Below are positions 12,245-24,139 of a stretch of DNA of 64,000 nt, piece after piece. The stretch spans positions 8,632,335 through 8,696,334 of the forward strand of contig NC_063438.1 of NCBI RefSeq assembly GCF_020379485.1. Reading direction: 5' to 3'. Within the stretch, counting starts at the first letter, position 1. The number at the start of each line of letters is the position of its first letter. This DNA is from Brassica napus. Taxonomy: Eukaryota; Streptophyta; Magnoliopsida; Brassicales; Brassicaceae. A program made the translations under genes and the position numbers. The notes beneath the pieces were generated by a model that saw only the letters and a program-made list of their open reading frames with translations, did not search any database and had not been told where the DNA came from.

Positions 12245-12279
<35 letters not shown>

Positions 12280-12710
12280 CATGAACACATATGGTTAAGT
12301 CTTAAATTATGGACATAATAATTGTGTACGTAGAAATATGGACAAGATTACAATTTATGAGATTAAAATGGTTCAGCTAAACATGTGAAAAAGATCTACG
12401 CTTTATAAAAGATTACTCGTGCTTTCCTTCTACAATTGAAGAGGCGAAGACAGCTACCACAACGATCTTGAGCATGGCCACAACACATGAGACGATGTGG
12501 ATGGTGTTCATGTCTACATCTAACCTATAATTATATTATCTACGTTTTGGTATCCACGTCGATATTTAATTTTGTCTACACATTAATATATATATATAAT
12601 ATATATATGAAAATAGATTTTAAAAGATAGAGAATTTTATATATAATTTATTATGATAATTATTTTTGTTTAATAGATTTTAGAATTTGAGATAAAAGTA
12701 AATGAAAACA
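11842..12710. other. intergenic sequence with a degenerate GTGGACGAC-type repeat
   Basis: Between 11972 and 12085 short imperfect direct repeats of about 17 bp appear (variants of GACGAC-AGTTGTGGAC). A TA microsatellite lies at 12249-12278. I find no coding region. A CT-rich TTTTACAG at 11893-11901 resembles a splice acceptor but no exon can be shown after it. Confidence 0.4.
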
Positions 12711-12714
12711 TCAA

Positions 12715-15579
12715 TCTATACTAATAAAAGGGACCTTTTGAGGCTCCATAGAGCGTCCACATCAGCAAAAAAAACTTCTCCTGAAAGATGACACGTGGCA
12801 TAAAATATAGTTTTACATTTTAATATTATTAATTTTCAAAAATTATTAATAATATGTAAACATACAGCATAAAAAATAGAAAAACTACATTAAACATATG
12901 TAAGATTACCATTTTTCACTTAAAAAAAGAAGGCTTATCTCCATAATGTAACATTACCGTTTTATAAAAAAAACAAAAACATTATATATAATTTTGAAAA
13001 TAATAAATATATGTAAATATACAACATAAAAAATGGAAATACTACATTAAACATATGTTAGATTACCATTTTACATTTTTATTTTTTTAAAATAATATGT
13101 AAACATACAACATAAAAAAATGGAAAAACGACATTAAACATATGTAAGATTACCATTTTTCACTAAAGAAAAGACGGCTTATCTCCATAATGTAACATTA
13201 CTATTTTCTAAAAAAAATCATTATATATAATTTCGAAAATAATAAATAATATGTAAACATACAACATAAAAATAGAAATACTACATTAAACATATGTAAG
13301 ATTACCATTTTACATTTAAAAATAACAATAATATGTAAACATACAACATAAAAAAGGGAAAAACTACACTAAACATATGTAAGATTATCATTTTTCACTA
13401 AAACAAACGGCTTATCTCTATAATGTAACATTACCATTTTATAAAAAAAGAAAAAAAAACATAAATATAACTATTTGACTATTTGTCCAAGTTCTTCTAT
13501 TAAATATTACCGTTTTACATTAAAAATGGAAAAATACATAAAGATTTAAACATCTATCATAAAATATAAAATATAGACATTAACTAAATATAAAGTATAA
13601 GAAAGAGAAATACTCAATATATAAAAAAATAATTAATAATTAAATATTATAAATATACAAATTTAAAAACAATGAAAAACGTACATTAAGATTTAAACAT
13701 CTATCTTAAAATGTAAAATAGAGATATTAAGTAAATACACAATTTTTTTTAAAAAATGGGAAAAGTTCATTAAGCATTAAACATCTATCTTAATATGTAA
13801 AATATATAATATAAGTAAATACACAATTTAAAAATGGAAAAAGTACATTAAGATTTAAATATCTATTTTAAAATATAAAATATAGATATTACGTAAATAA
13901 AAAATATAAGAAATGGAAATAAACATTTTAAAAAAAGGAAAAAGTAAATTAAGATTTAAACATCTATCTTAAAATGTACATCTATATTAAAATGGTAGTA
14001 AATTATATAAAAATGGAAATACCACATTAAACAAAAAAAAATAAAAATGTATAGTTTTACATCAAGAAAGTCCCTATAAAACTCATTTTTCCATCAGCAT
14101 CAACCCCACACTATCAAAGAAAACTTCAAAGCACTCGAGCAAAAAAAATTGTTCCACCATCCCAAAAACCTCTAATGACCTTGAAGGAGATTTTTTATAA
14201 CAACGAACTTTTTGTTAGGTGGATTCATTGTTGGGAAACCCGCAACTTTCAAAATCCAAACTTATTCATGGGAATTGAATTGCTTTTTATGGATTCAAAG
14301 GTATTCTTACAAATTAAAATTAATCTAATCCATAATTTTATTGTTAATATTCATAGTAACTCTTTCATAATCAAACCATTACAGTTAATTCAAGCGTTTA
14401 TCCCAAAACACTTCATTCCTCGCCGAATCAGGTATTGGTTCATGTTGGTTTAGTATTGTTTTTGGTTTATTAACCGGTTTAGGATGGTTCTATTGTAAAT
14501 ATAATTTAAGTTGGTTTAGCATATATTATGCTTAAAATAATTTCAATTAAATAATAATAATATTATGCTTGATATATAATTTTAGAGAGTTTTCAAATAT
14601 AGTTTACAGAACATTATAGGTGATGAATTTAATTTATTAAATTCGTTTATTACTTAAAACTAAGTTTGAAAAAAAACATACTGAGTTATAAATATCAATA
14701 ATGGATTGGTGAGTATAACATGAAGACAAAAATATAAATATTTGATTTTCAAGATAAGAAATTTAACTTTTATTCAGTTACTCAATATATAATATCTTAA
14801 ATTATTTTTTAAAAAGTATACATAATTTATATATATATATATATATTTTAATCTTACAAACTTAAACTATTATATTATATATGAATAATTTTTTTAAATA
14901 AAAATAAATTCTGATTTAAAAAAATAATAAAAACAACAAATGGTTATTTTCAAATAATGGATGTAATTTACATTATACTATCATTTAACAAGTATTAGAT
15001 ACGTTTTGATATATCATTATTTTCTATTTCCAGAAAATAATAAATTGTTAAACATCAATATCATCTAGGTTAAGTATACGAATAACACAAATTCAAATAT
15101 CACAAAAAATATTTACATAAACATTATAATACAATAATTTAATAAAAAATACAATTAAAAAACAATATTCAAAAGAATAGTTATATACTTAATATTTGAA
15201 AATCAAAGATATTTTTCCTAAAATTGTACTTACCTGGCCAAGGAGATCGACCATCTTTTTATGGATCGATCGATTGTTAAGCATGTGGTCGATCCGAAAA
15301 TACTCTGCAGTTTAATTAAATATCTAAAACATTTATTCCAACATTCAACAGATAGTTTTGCTAAATATGATAAATAGATAGCCAACAAAATTACAAAAAA
15401 AATATTTAAATAGTAAAAAATATGTTAATTTAACGTGTTAAAATTTAAAAATAAATTTTAATTATGACATGCATCTTAACATTTATATAAATATATATCA
15501 TAACCTAAATATAAATAATTTAACAACTTAAATTAGAAAAAAATAAAAAATCCCGGGCGTAGCCCGGGTTAATTCCTAG
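12715..15579 (+). mobile_element. nested Helitron 1 carrying RPA-like exons
   Basis: It begins TCTATACTAATAAAAGGG after A12714 and ends CTAG (15576-15579) before T15580, with a strong hairpin CCCGGGCGTAGCCCGGG at 15552-15568. Its length is 2865 bp. The 5' 1.3 kb consists of diverged tandem units: one around CATACAACATAAAAAATGG...GACGGCTTATCTCC, another around AAGATTTAAACATCTATC. It then carries OB-fold exons near 14175-14431 and an inverted GATCGACCA/TGGTCGATC pair near 15246-15296. It is closely related to the element that follows (15580-19516). No Rep/helicase is present, so it is non-autonomous. Confidence 0.88.
14175..14431 (+). pseudogene. RPA/DUF223-like OB-fold exons in Helitron 1
   Basis: The frame reads LFVRWIHCWETRNFQ, then GIELLFMDSK. 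It then meets a GTATTC donor (14301) and resumes after a TTACAG acceptor (14384) with LIQAFIPKHFIPRRIR. The pattern 'VR-hydrophobic-W-TRN ... GI-LL-DSK-L-QAFIPK' matches the first OB fold of the plant replication protein A/DUF223 family. Plant Helitrons often carry RPA-like genes. Only about 50 residues of one domain remain, so it cannot be functional. The splice signals are conserved in the sister copy at 18247. The family assignment is by pattern only. Confidence 0.6.
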
Positions 15580-17096
15580 TCCTTACTAATAAAAGGGACC
15601 TTTTGAGGTTCCATAGAGCGTCCACATCAGCGAAAAAAAATTCTCCCGAAAGATGACACGTGGCATAAAATATAGTTTTACATTTTAATATTACTAATTT
15701 TTAAAAATTATAAATAATATGAAACATAGAGCATAAAAAATGGAAAAACTACATTGAACATATGTAAAATTACTATTTTTCATTTTAAAAAAAAGACGGC
15801 TTAATTCCATAATGTAATATTACCATTTTACATTTTTATTTAAAAAAAAAATAATATGTAAACATACAACATAAAAATGGAAAAACTACATTAAACATAT
15901 GTAAGATTACCATTTTTCACTAAAAAAAGACGGTTTATCTCCATAATGTAACATTACTATTTTGTAAAAAAAACATTATATATAATTTCGAAAATAATAA
16001 ATAATATGTAAACATACAACATAAAAAATGGAAATACTACATTAAACATATGTAAGATTACCATTTTACATTTAAAAATAGCAATAAAATGTAAACATAC
16101 AACATAAAAAATGGAAAAACTACATTAAACATATGTAAGATTACCATTTTTCACTAAAAAAAACGGCTTATCTCCATAATGTAAAATTTCTATTTTATAT
16201 TAAAAAAAAACATAAATATAACTATTTGACTATTTGTCCAAGTTCTTCTATTAAACATTGCCGTTTTACATTAAAATGGAAAAATACATTGAGATTTAAA
16301 CATCTATCTTAAAATATAAAATATAGATATTAACTAATCCTTACTAATAAAAGGGACCTTTTGAGGTTCCATAGAGCGTCCACATCAGCGAAAAAAAATT
16401 CTCCCGAAAGATGACACGTGGCATAAAATATAGTTTTACATTTTAATATTACTAATTTTTAAAAATTATAAATAATATGAAACATAGAGCATAAAAAATG
16501 GAAAAACTACATTGAACATATGTAAAATTACTATTTTTCATTTTAAAAAAAAGACGGCTTAATTCCATAATGTAATATTACCATTTTACATTTTTATTTT
16601 AAAAAAAAATAATATGTAAACATACAACATAAAAATGGAAAAACTACATTAAACATATGTAAGATTACCATTTTTCACTAAAAAAAGACGGTTTATCTCC
16701 ATAATGTAACATTACTATTTTGTAAAAAAAACATTATATATAATTTCGAAAATAATAAATAATATGTAAACATACAACATAAAAAATGGAAATACTACAT
16801 TAAACATATGTAAGATTACCATTTTACATTTAAAAATAGCAATAAAATGTAAACATACAACATAAAAAAATGGAAAAACTACATTAAACATATGTAAGAT
16901 TACCATTTTTCACTAAAAAAAACGGCTTATCTCCATAATGTAAAATTTCTATTTTATATTAAAAAAAAACATAAATATAACTATTTGACTATTTGTCCAA
17001 GTTCTTCTATTAAACATTGCCGTTTTACATTAAAATGGAAAAATACATTGAGATTTAAACATCTATCTTAAAATATAAAATATAGATATTAACTAA
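15580..17096 (+). repeat. 758-bp head-to-tail duplication of a Helitron 5' end
   Basis: Copies 15580-16337 and 16338-17096 both begin TCCTTACTAATAAAAGGGAC and end AGATATTAACTAA. By eye they differ only in the lengths of a few A runs. The junction reads ACTAA|TCCTT, so each copy is preceded by A or by a Helitron end. The copies are far more alike than either is to the corresponding part of Helitron 1, so the duplication is recent or an assembly artefact. Confidence 0.9.
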
Positions 17097-18227
17097 ATAT
17101 AAAGTATAAGAAAGAGAAATACTCAATATATTGAAAAATAAATAATAATTAATATTATAAATATACGAATTATATATACAATAATAAGTAAATGCACAAT
17201 TTTTAAAAAATGGAAAGAGTACATTAAATATTAAACATCTATCTTAAAATGTAAAATATAGATATTAAGTAAATAGAAAGTATAAGAAAAAGAAATACAC
17301 AACTTAAAAACAATGGAAAAAGTATATTACGATTTAAACATCTATCATAAAATGTAAAATATAGATATTATGCAAATAGAAAGTATAAGAAAAGGAAATA
17401 CACAATTAAAAAAAATGGAAAAAGTACATTAGTATTTAAACATCTATCTTAAAATGTAAATCTATCTTAAAATATAAAATTATTAGTAAATAGAAAGTAT
17501 AAGAAATAGAAATACACAATATAAAAAAAAAATAAGTAAATACCCAATTTAAAAAATGGAAAATTACATTAAGATTTAAAAATATATCTTAAAATTTAAA
17601 ATATAGATATTAAGTAAATAGAAAGTATAACAAATGGAAATATACAATTTAAAAAAAAAATGGAAAACGTACATTAAGATTTAAACATCTATCTTAAAAT
17701 GTAAAATAGAAATATTAAGTAAATAAAAAGTACAAGAAATGGAAATACATATACAGGAAAATAAATAATAAGTAAATAATGTAAATATATAATATATGAA
17801 TTATATATATAATAATAAGTAAATACACAATTTTTTTTAAAAATGGAAAAACTTCATTAAGCATTAAACATCTATCTAAAAATGTAAAATATATAATATA
17901 AGTAAATACACAATTTTAAAAAATGGAAAAAGTACATTAAGATTTAAATATCTATTTTAAAATATAAAATATAGATATTACGTAAATTAAAATATAAGAA
18001 ATGGAAATAAACATTTAAAAAAATGGAAAAAGTACATTAAGATTTAAACATCTATCTTAAACTGTACATCTATCTTAAAATGGTAGTAAATTATATAAAA
18101 ATGGAAATACCACATTTGACAAAAAAAATGTATAGTTTTACATCAAGAAAGTCCCTATAAAACTCATTATTCCATCAATATCAACCTCACTCTATCAAGG
18201 AAAACTTCAAAGCACTCGAGCAAAAAA

Positions 18228-18470
18228 ATGGTTCCACCATCAACTTTTGCCGTCCCAAAAACCTTTAATGACCTTGAATGAGATTTTTTATGACAACAAA
18301 TTTTTTGTTAGGTGGATTCATTGTTGGGAAACCCGCAACTTCCAAAAGCCAAACTTATTCATGGGAATTGAATTGCTTTTCATAGACTCAAAGGTATTCT
18401 TACAATTGTTAATATTCATACTAACTTTTTCATGATCAAACCATTACAGTTAATAATCATTCAAGCGTTT
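18228..18470 (+). pseudogene. RPA/DUF223-like OB-fold exons in Helitron 2
   Basis: An ATG at 18228 opens the short peptide MVPPSTFAVPKTFNDL, a plausible OB-fold start, but then hits a stop. The OB-fold strand itself (FFVRWIHCWETRNFQ, GIELLFIDSK) lies in the adjacent frame (18247-18435). Thus the gene is frameshifted, whereas the corresponding part of Helitron 1 lacks 13 bases here and reads in one frame. The GTATTC donor and TTACAG acceptor are conserved. It is a decayed copy of the same captured RPA-type exons. Confidence 0.55.
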
Positions 18471-20995
18471 ATCCTGAAACACTTCTTTCCTCGCCGAATC
18501 AGGTATTGGTTCATGTTGGTTTAATATTGTTTTTGGTTTATTAACCGGTTTAGGATAGTCCTATTGTAAATATAATTTAAGTTTGTTTTGCATATATTAT
18601 GCTTAAAATTAAATAATAGTAATATTATGCTTAAAATATAATTTTAGAGAGTTTTCAAATATAGTTTAGAGAACATTATAGGTGATGAATTTAATTTATT
18701 AAATTCGTTTATTACTTAAAACTAAGTTTTTTTAAAAACATACTGAATTATAAATATCAATGATGGATTGGTGAGTATAACATGAAGACAAAAATATAAA
18801 TATTTTATTTTCAAGATAAGAAATTCAGTTACTCAATATATAATATCTTAAATTATTTTTTAAAAAATATACATAATTTATATATATAGATTAATCTTCC
18901 AAACTTAAACTATTATATTATATATGAATAATTTTTTTAAATAAAAACAATTTCTGATTAAAAAAAATAAATAAAAAAACAAATGGTTAAACATCAATAT
19001 CATCTAGGTTAAGTATACGAACAACACAAATTCAAACATCACAAAAAATATTTACATAAACATTATAATACAATAATTTAATCAAAAAATACAATAAAAA
19101 AATAATATTCAAAAGAATAGTTATATACTTAAATTTGAAAATCAAAGATATTTTTGCTAAAATTGTAATTACCTCGCCAAGAAGATCGACCATCTTTTTT
19201 ACGGATTGATCGATTGTTAAGCATGTGGTCGATCCGAAAATACTCTGCAGTTTAATTAAATATCTAAAACATTTATTCCAACACTCAACAGATAGTTTTC
19301 CTAAATATGATAACTAGATAGCCAATAAAATTACAAAAAATATTTAAATAGTAAAAAATATGTTAATTTAACGTGTTAAAATTTAAAAATAAATTTTAAT
19401 TATGACATACATCTTAACATTTATATAAATATATATCATAACCTAAATATAAATAATTTAACAACTTAAATTAGAAAAATATAAAAATCCCGGGCGTAGC
19501 CCGGGTTAATCCCTAGTACTATTAAAAGGGAAGGAGTCTAAAAAAATCTACTTATAAAAGTTGTTTGGACTCTTTCATTTAATTCATTATTTTTTGGTCT
19601 AACCTTAAATTTATACTAACAATGTTACCATATATTTCTCTAACAATAATTTAGTCAATTTTTTTATTTATTTAAATCTCACTCCTAAATTCTAATCATT
19701 ACTATTACTATATTTATCATTTTGATTTTTAATCGTAAAAATATTGAAACTAATGTTTTATATTACCACTTTGATCATATAATTTATGATTTAAAGCAAG
19801 ATAAATTACAAGACATATATGTGTACATTCTAACTTCCTCTTTCGTTTATAATAAAGTAATCATATCATATATAAACTTTCCCACTAAAATCTCATATCA
19901 TATACTAAACTTTCAACCGTCTATAGTTTGATAATATTTTCATATTTAAAAATGATTTTTCTGAATATTCATGTTACCTTCACAAAAATGAAGAAATTCA
20001 TTGGTTCTATTAAAGTTAACCCGACTTCACGATATCAGTATTGATTATTCAAGATTTTGAAAATTATTTGTTTAGATATTATACTTTTATATACTTTTCA
20101 CTTAAAACGAATCAATACGATTAAAAGGGAAATAGTTTTAAAAATTCTAATATAAAAAAGTTGTTGGAGTTATGTATAACTATTTATTATTTTTCTGATA
20201 ATACATTAATCATTCTAAACATACAATATTTTAAATATTTTTAACAGATCTTAATATTATTTCTTATGATACTTTTACTCAGAAAAATATTTCATCAACC
20301 ATGTTTTTGTACAATAACGTTAAAAATCTATATCAAAAAGTTGTTGGACCTGATATGGACGTAATGGGTCCACATCTGTTCGGGTATTTAAGATCCTAAA
20401 AGAATTCGAAATATATAAAAAATCAGAAAAATATCTGAAACACGAAAAATATTTGAAACTCCAAACAAATACCAAAAAATTTAAATATCTAAAAATTTAA
20501 AATCTTATTCAAAATCTAACACGATGAACTGGAAAATACCCAAAATTTTATCCAAATACCCAATTGTTTTTTTTTAATTTGAAAAATTTACCTGAAATCA
20601 AAACTCTAATCGTAAACCAAAAACTTAAAAACAATATCCATAATACCGGAAATATATTCGAAATATCCAAATATACCTAATAGACACATATTTATGATCG
20701 GGACTAGGGTAGGACCCGGACTCAAACAAAGACCTGCGGTCAAAAAAACACAATAGGTTATCTTCTCTGGACCTGAACTAACCTATAATTTTGGGTCGGT
20801 TTAGTTTGTTTTTTTGATCCGGATATAATTCTCATGTCGAAAAGAAACTTACGTAAAAGTGTACATATAAAATCTCAAATAAACTAATTTGTAGATTATA
20901 TAGCTGTTAAAAATTATGTTTTTCGATATAATAAAATTTTGTATTATAATATAATCCAACAACCCCGCGCTTTCTAAGTGCGGGTCAAAATCTAG

Positions 20996-21879
20996 TAAGG
21001 TGTTATAAGGAAAACAATAAAGTAAAATAAAAAGAAGAGAGAGATTTGTGTGATGGAAAGAAAGTGAAATGTTTCATTTTCTTTAGTTTAAGGTCATAAG
21101 AGTCATTTTTACAAGAGAAAATGTGTCTCAACTCTCAAGTGATAAGTGTCTTGTAGTCTAATTGATATGTGAGAAAGTGTCTCTAAAGGTAAAATTCTCT
21201 TACAACTATCTAGGAAATACTGAAAGAGCAAAAACAGCTGTAATTAGACCCAAAGATTAAAAATTTCATACTGTCTCAAATAACAATAATTGCATTTTCC
21301 ATCCATTAGTGGAGCTAGCTTTTTGTTAAGTGGTTTTCACTTCTAAAATGTACTGAGGAAAAGAGTTCTCTTTTTTTTTAATTTTACTATTGTTAATTAA
21401 TTATTATAAATCTATATTTTTTTTGAAAAATATAAATATATATATTTAGAAGGCCATATATAATAGAAGTTTACATAACTTAAAATGGATGGAAAATGTA
21501 AAATAGCAGATGAAAACATGTGCTTTACTATTACCAGAGAATAAGAGCATCCACAGCGGAGATGTACTCCTAAAATCTCTCAACCAATAAAAGAAATCAT
21601 TATGTCAATTATTTATTTTTGATTTGTGTTTTAAACCTACTGGACCAATAGCAAACAACAGAATTTGAAGGAGCTTCTTTAACGCTCAGAATCGTTTCTT
21701 CAAGAAGAAGCAAATTTCACCTTTTTTTCTTGTTTGTACTTTCTCTCTCTTCTTTCTACATTTTTTCTAATCCCCTTATATATATTAATTGAGAAACATT
21801 TAAAAATATATAACCTCGATTTTATAATAATTAAAAAAAAACCATTATTTATGTGTCAATCAATTAGGTAGTTAATTAG
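20996..21879. other. intergenic sequence, no gene seen
   Basis: The stretch holds no supportable coding region. Around 21545-21560 the text GAGCATCCACAGCGGAGATG resembles the opening of short high-copy TIR elements in Brassicaceae, but I could not find a matching right end. A CT-rich patch at 21710-21775 could be an old leader. Confidence 0.35.
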
Positions 21880-22361
21880 TGCTACGTGTCATCCTCACAT
21901 TGAAATTGAAAAACATGTTAGTCCAATTCGATTTTTATATCTCACAAGAAACATTTAAGACCAACTATATGATATCATATGATATTAACTAAAGCAAGGT
22001 GGTTATGTATTATATATTATTTCCTTAAATAAACCTATGGAATTACCTAATTTGATTATGATATATATAGTAATTAATGATTTTAAATAATGAAGATTTG
22101 CTAATAATTTGTATGCTTTCTATCATTTTTGTTTAATTCTTTACTTTTAAAATAAATTACACAATTACATTAATCATATATTAAAAGTTTAGATTTTTTG
22201 TATATGTTGTATTTTGAATTTTTCAAAACGAGTATAAATTACTAAACTATTAAAAGTCTCACATAAACTTTTATGATCAATGTTTATTTTTTTTTTCTAT
22301 AATAAGATACAACAATAATAAAATCATATAAATAAATAATTTTATTTTAATAGGTATTATG

Positions 22362-22412
<51 letters not shown>

Positions 22413-22691
22413 TTTGAATAATTTAAATTTAATTACATATCATATACGATAAATAAGATTGATTGTTTTAATTTATTTATTCTAAAATGATTGCGAATAA
22501 ACAAGAGCGGTCATTTGATTTATATGTGCAAGCTAAATTTTTTTTTTTGGTAGGCTGTGCAAGCTAATTTATTACATAATAGTAACTGGTTTCTTAGTTA
22601 TTTAATATATATTTATTATTTTATTATTTCATAATATGCAGAAAATATAAAATAAGTATTTATTCTGCACAAGGTGCAAATCTTATTCTAA
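21880..22691 (+). mobile_element. Helitron-like element with degenerate 3' end
   Basis: The 3' end shows a hairpin CTGCACAAGGTGCA (22665-22678), then a degenerate CTAA terminus (22688-22691). The body (about 22090-22430) aligns with 52800-53050 plus 58099-58250, the two halves of another copy interrupted by a MULE. The alignment includes the AGATTTTTT-TATATGTT-TATTTT, ATTAAAAG-TC-CA and TGATCAATG-TT blocks. A long TA microsatellite (about 22365-22411) lies inside. The 5' boundary was not resolved, and the start given is approximate. Confidence 0.5.
22365..22411. repeat. (TA)n microsatellite
   Basis: An uninterrupted run of about 23 TA dinucleotides. It sits inside the Helitron-like repeat and is a shorter TA run in the related copy near 58200. 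Confidence 0.95.
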
Positions 22692-23145
22692 GTAAGTACC
22701 TCTTTAATAATTTTGAATCTTAAACATTTTCTAAATCTCAGGCCAAAATAAAAGAAAGAAATGAGAATAAACTCAAAAATCAATATTTATATCGAGCAAT
22801 AACCAAAATGACATAAAAAAAATATATTGAAGATATATAGTATTGACACGTGAACGTAAACTTCTCATAACCATAAAACCGAGCTGGCATAGTTTCATTG
22901 TAACCAAATAGTAGGTATGAGATTCTTCGGCCTAAACGTTAGGTTTTTATGCGATAAATAATTTTTTGACCTAAAATATTTTTAAAAATAGTAAACAAAT
23001 TATTCAATTTACAAAAAGGTTTAAAAAAATTGTTTAAGAGCCAAATATTTTAATTCGATCAATAATATAAATTTTTTTTCATACGATATTTCTTAAGTAA
23101 TTTTCATATAAATTTATCCTGCGCAAGGCGCATGTCTTATGCTAG
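22692..23145 (+). mobile_element. Helitron 3' terminal segment
   Basis: The segment ends with hairpin CCTGCGCAAGGCGCA (23118-23132), a spacer and CTAG at 23142-23145 before T23146. It is the same kind of terminus as the degenerate one 450 bp upstream, so two related elements or a tandem pair of ends lie here. The 5' end was not identified. No coding sequence is visible. Confidence 0.55.
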
Positions 23146-24120
23146 TTTTTTATTAAATAAAAAACTCAGCAAAGTATTCCTAATGCTGATGCTCGTAGGT
23201 TTGTTCCACACTGATAGGATTTTGGAGTGAATCCTAACTAAAGTTTTTCTCAGACCTGAAAACAAAGGATAAATATAAAATCATGATAATTAAAGTTTTC
23301 AGATCTGAAACAAAGGATAAATAATGAAGAACAACATGAATATAAGAACGTCATTTAGATCAAAATCATACAAAAATAATATTATTTAATGAATCATATT
23401 AGTATTCTTGCACTCTCGACAACAATAATGCATGCTTAGCAAAGACTTTTAAGCAACCATGGATTTTTAAATGCAATTTTAAAAAAATTCGCAATAAAAA
23501 TAGATAAAAAGTGATTACCTTTTATTTGTATCTCCAATTGTTGACTGGATAAAACATTCGAGTGATGATTGAGAACAATTGACATAATCTACGTTATAAT
23601 AGGGCAGTTGCATCAGGAGTGATGCGACACGTCAACAGGTAAGTGGATCTCACTTTTAAAAAGTGTAATAATGTCAAGCTTGTGGTTCAAACCCGGGTTA
23701 CTGTGATCTAAACACCAACATTTATATCACTAGATTAAAGGATACTTTGTATATTGATGACCGAACTAATATATATTTACGAAGGTCATCTGTTTTAATT
23801 TTTAATGGGCCTATGTAAAAACACTCAATCGACCAAGTTATCATTCAAGCCCACCAATTGATAATTAGCAAATTACGGGTCGTCATCACTCGTGCCCCTC
23901 TGTCAATCATGCCGACGTTCCGTATGAACCCTAATTTAGAACTTCGGGAGTTCACCCAGCCTTTGCTCAAAAAAAGAAGAGTTCACCCAGCCTCCGTCAC
24001 ATCTATCATCACTTCTAATAAAGGTATTCACTATGTTGAACTAAGCATAATTTTTTCACTTTTGCCGTTTCAGGTATCTTCACTACTATAAATATGTGGC
24101 AAATGACGCTATTTTCACTC
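23146..24120. other. intergenic or captured non-coding sequence
   Basis: The base composition rises in GC from about 23860 to 24010, and an open frame (23858-24091) covers it, but its product is not recognisable. The text GTGGTTCAAACCCGGGTTAC at 23682-23701 resembles a pol III B box, without a convincing A box upstream. Nothing firm can be annotated. Confidence 0.35.
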
Positions 24121-24139
24121 ACTATTTTCACTTCTCAGT

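Larger units (their letters stand above)
15580..19516 (+). mobile_element. nested Helitron 2 with a duplicated 5' end
   Basis: It begins TCCTTACTAATAAAAGGG at 15580, immediately after the CTAG of Helitron 1. It ends CTAG at 19513-19516 with the same CCCGGGC/GCCCGGG hairpin (19489-19505). The 5'-terminal 758 bp (15580-16337) are repeated head to tail as 16338-17096, and the two copies differ by only a few homopolymer indels. The rest aligns with Helitron 1, including the RPA-like exons, with many substitutions. The true functional 5' end may be either 15580 or 16338. Confidence 0.85.
12711..20995 (+). mobile_element. outer Helitron, split near its 5' end by two nested Helitrons
   Basis: Joining 12711-12714 (TCAA) to 19517 onward restores a typical Brassicaceae Helitron 5' end, TCAATACTATTAAAAGGG, preceded by A12710. 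The 3' end is CTAG at 20992-20995 before T20996, with the hairpin CCCGCGC...GTGCGGG at 20964-20983. The remaining body, 19517-20995, is AT-rich. It holds short 'tatccaaatacccaa' type repeats around 20340-20700 but no transposase. The two elements lying between 12715 and 19516 therefore inserted at the AT dinucleotide only four bases inside this element. Confidence 0.8.

Noticed and set aside
16715..16906. 63-codon minus-strand frame with an internal repeat
   Set aside because: It translates the tandem non-coding units of Helitron 2; the repeated peptide mirrors the DNA repeat.
23682..23701. Possible tRNA or SINE B box (GGTTCAAACCCGGG)
   Set aside because: No A box at the right distance, no cloverleaf and no A-rich tail could be found.
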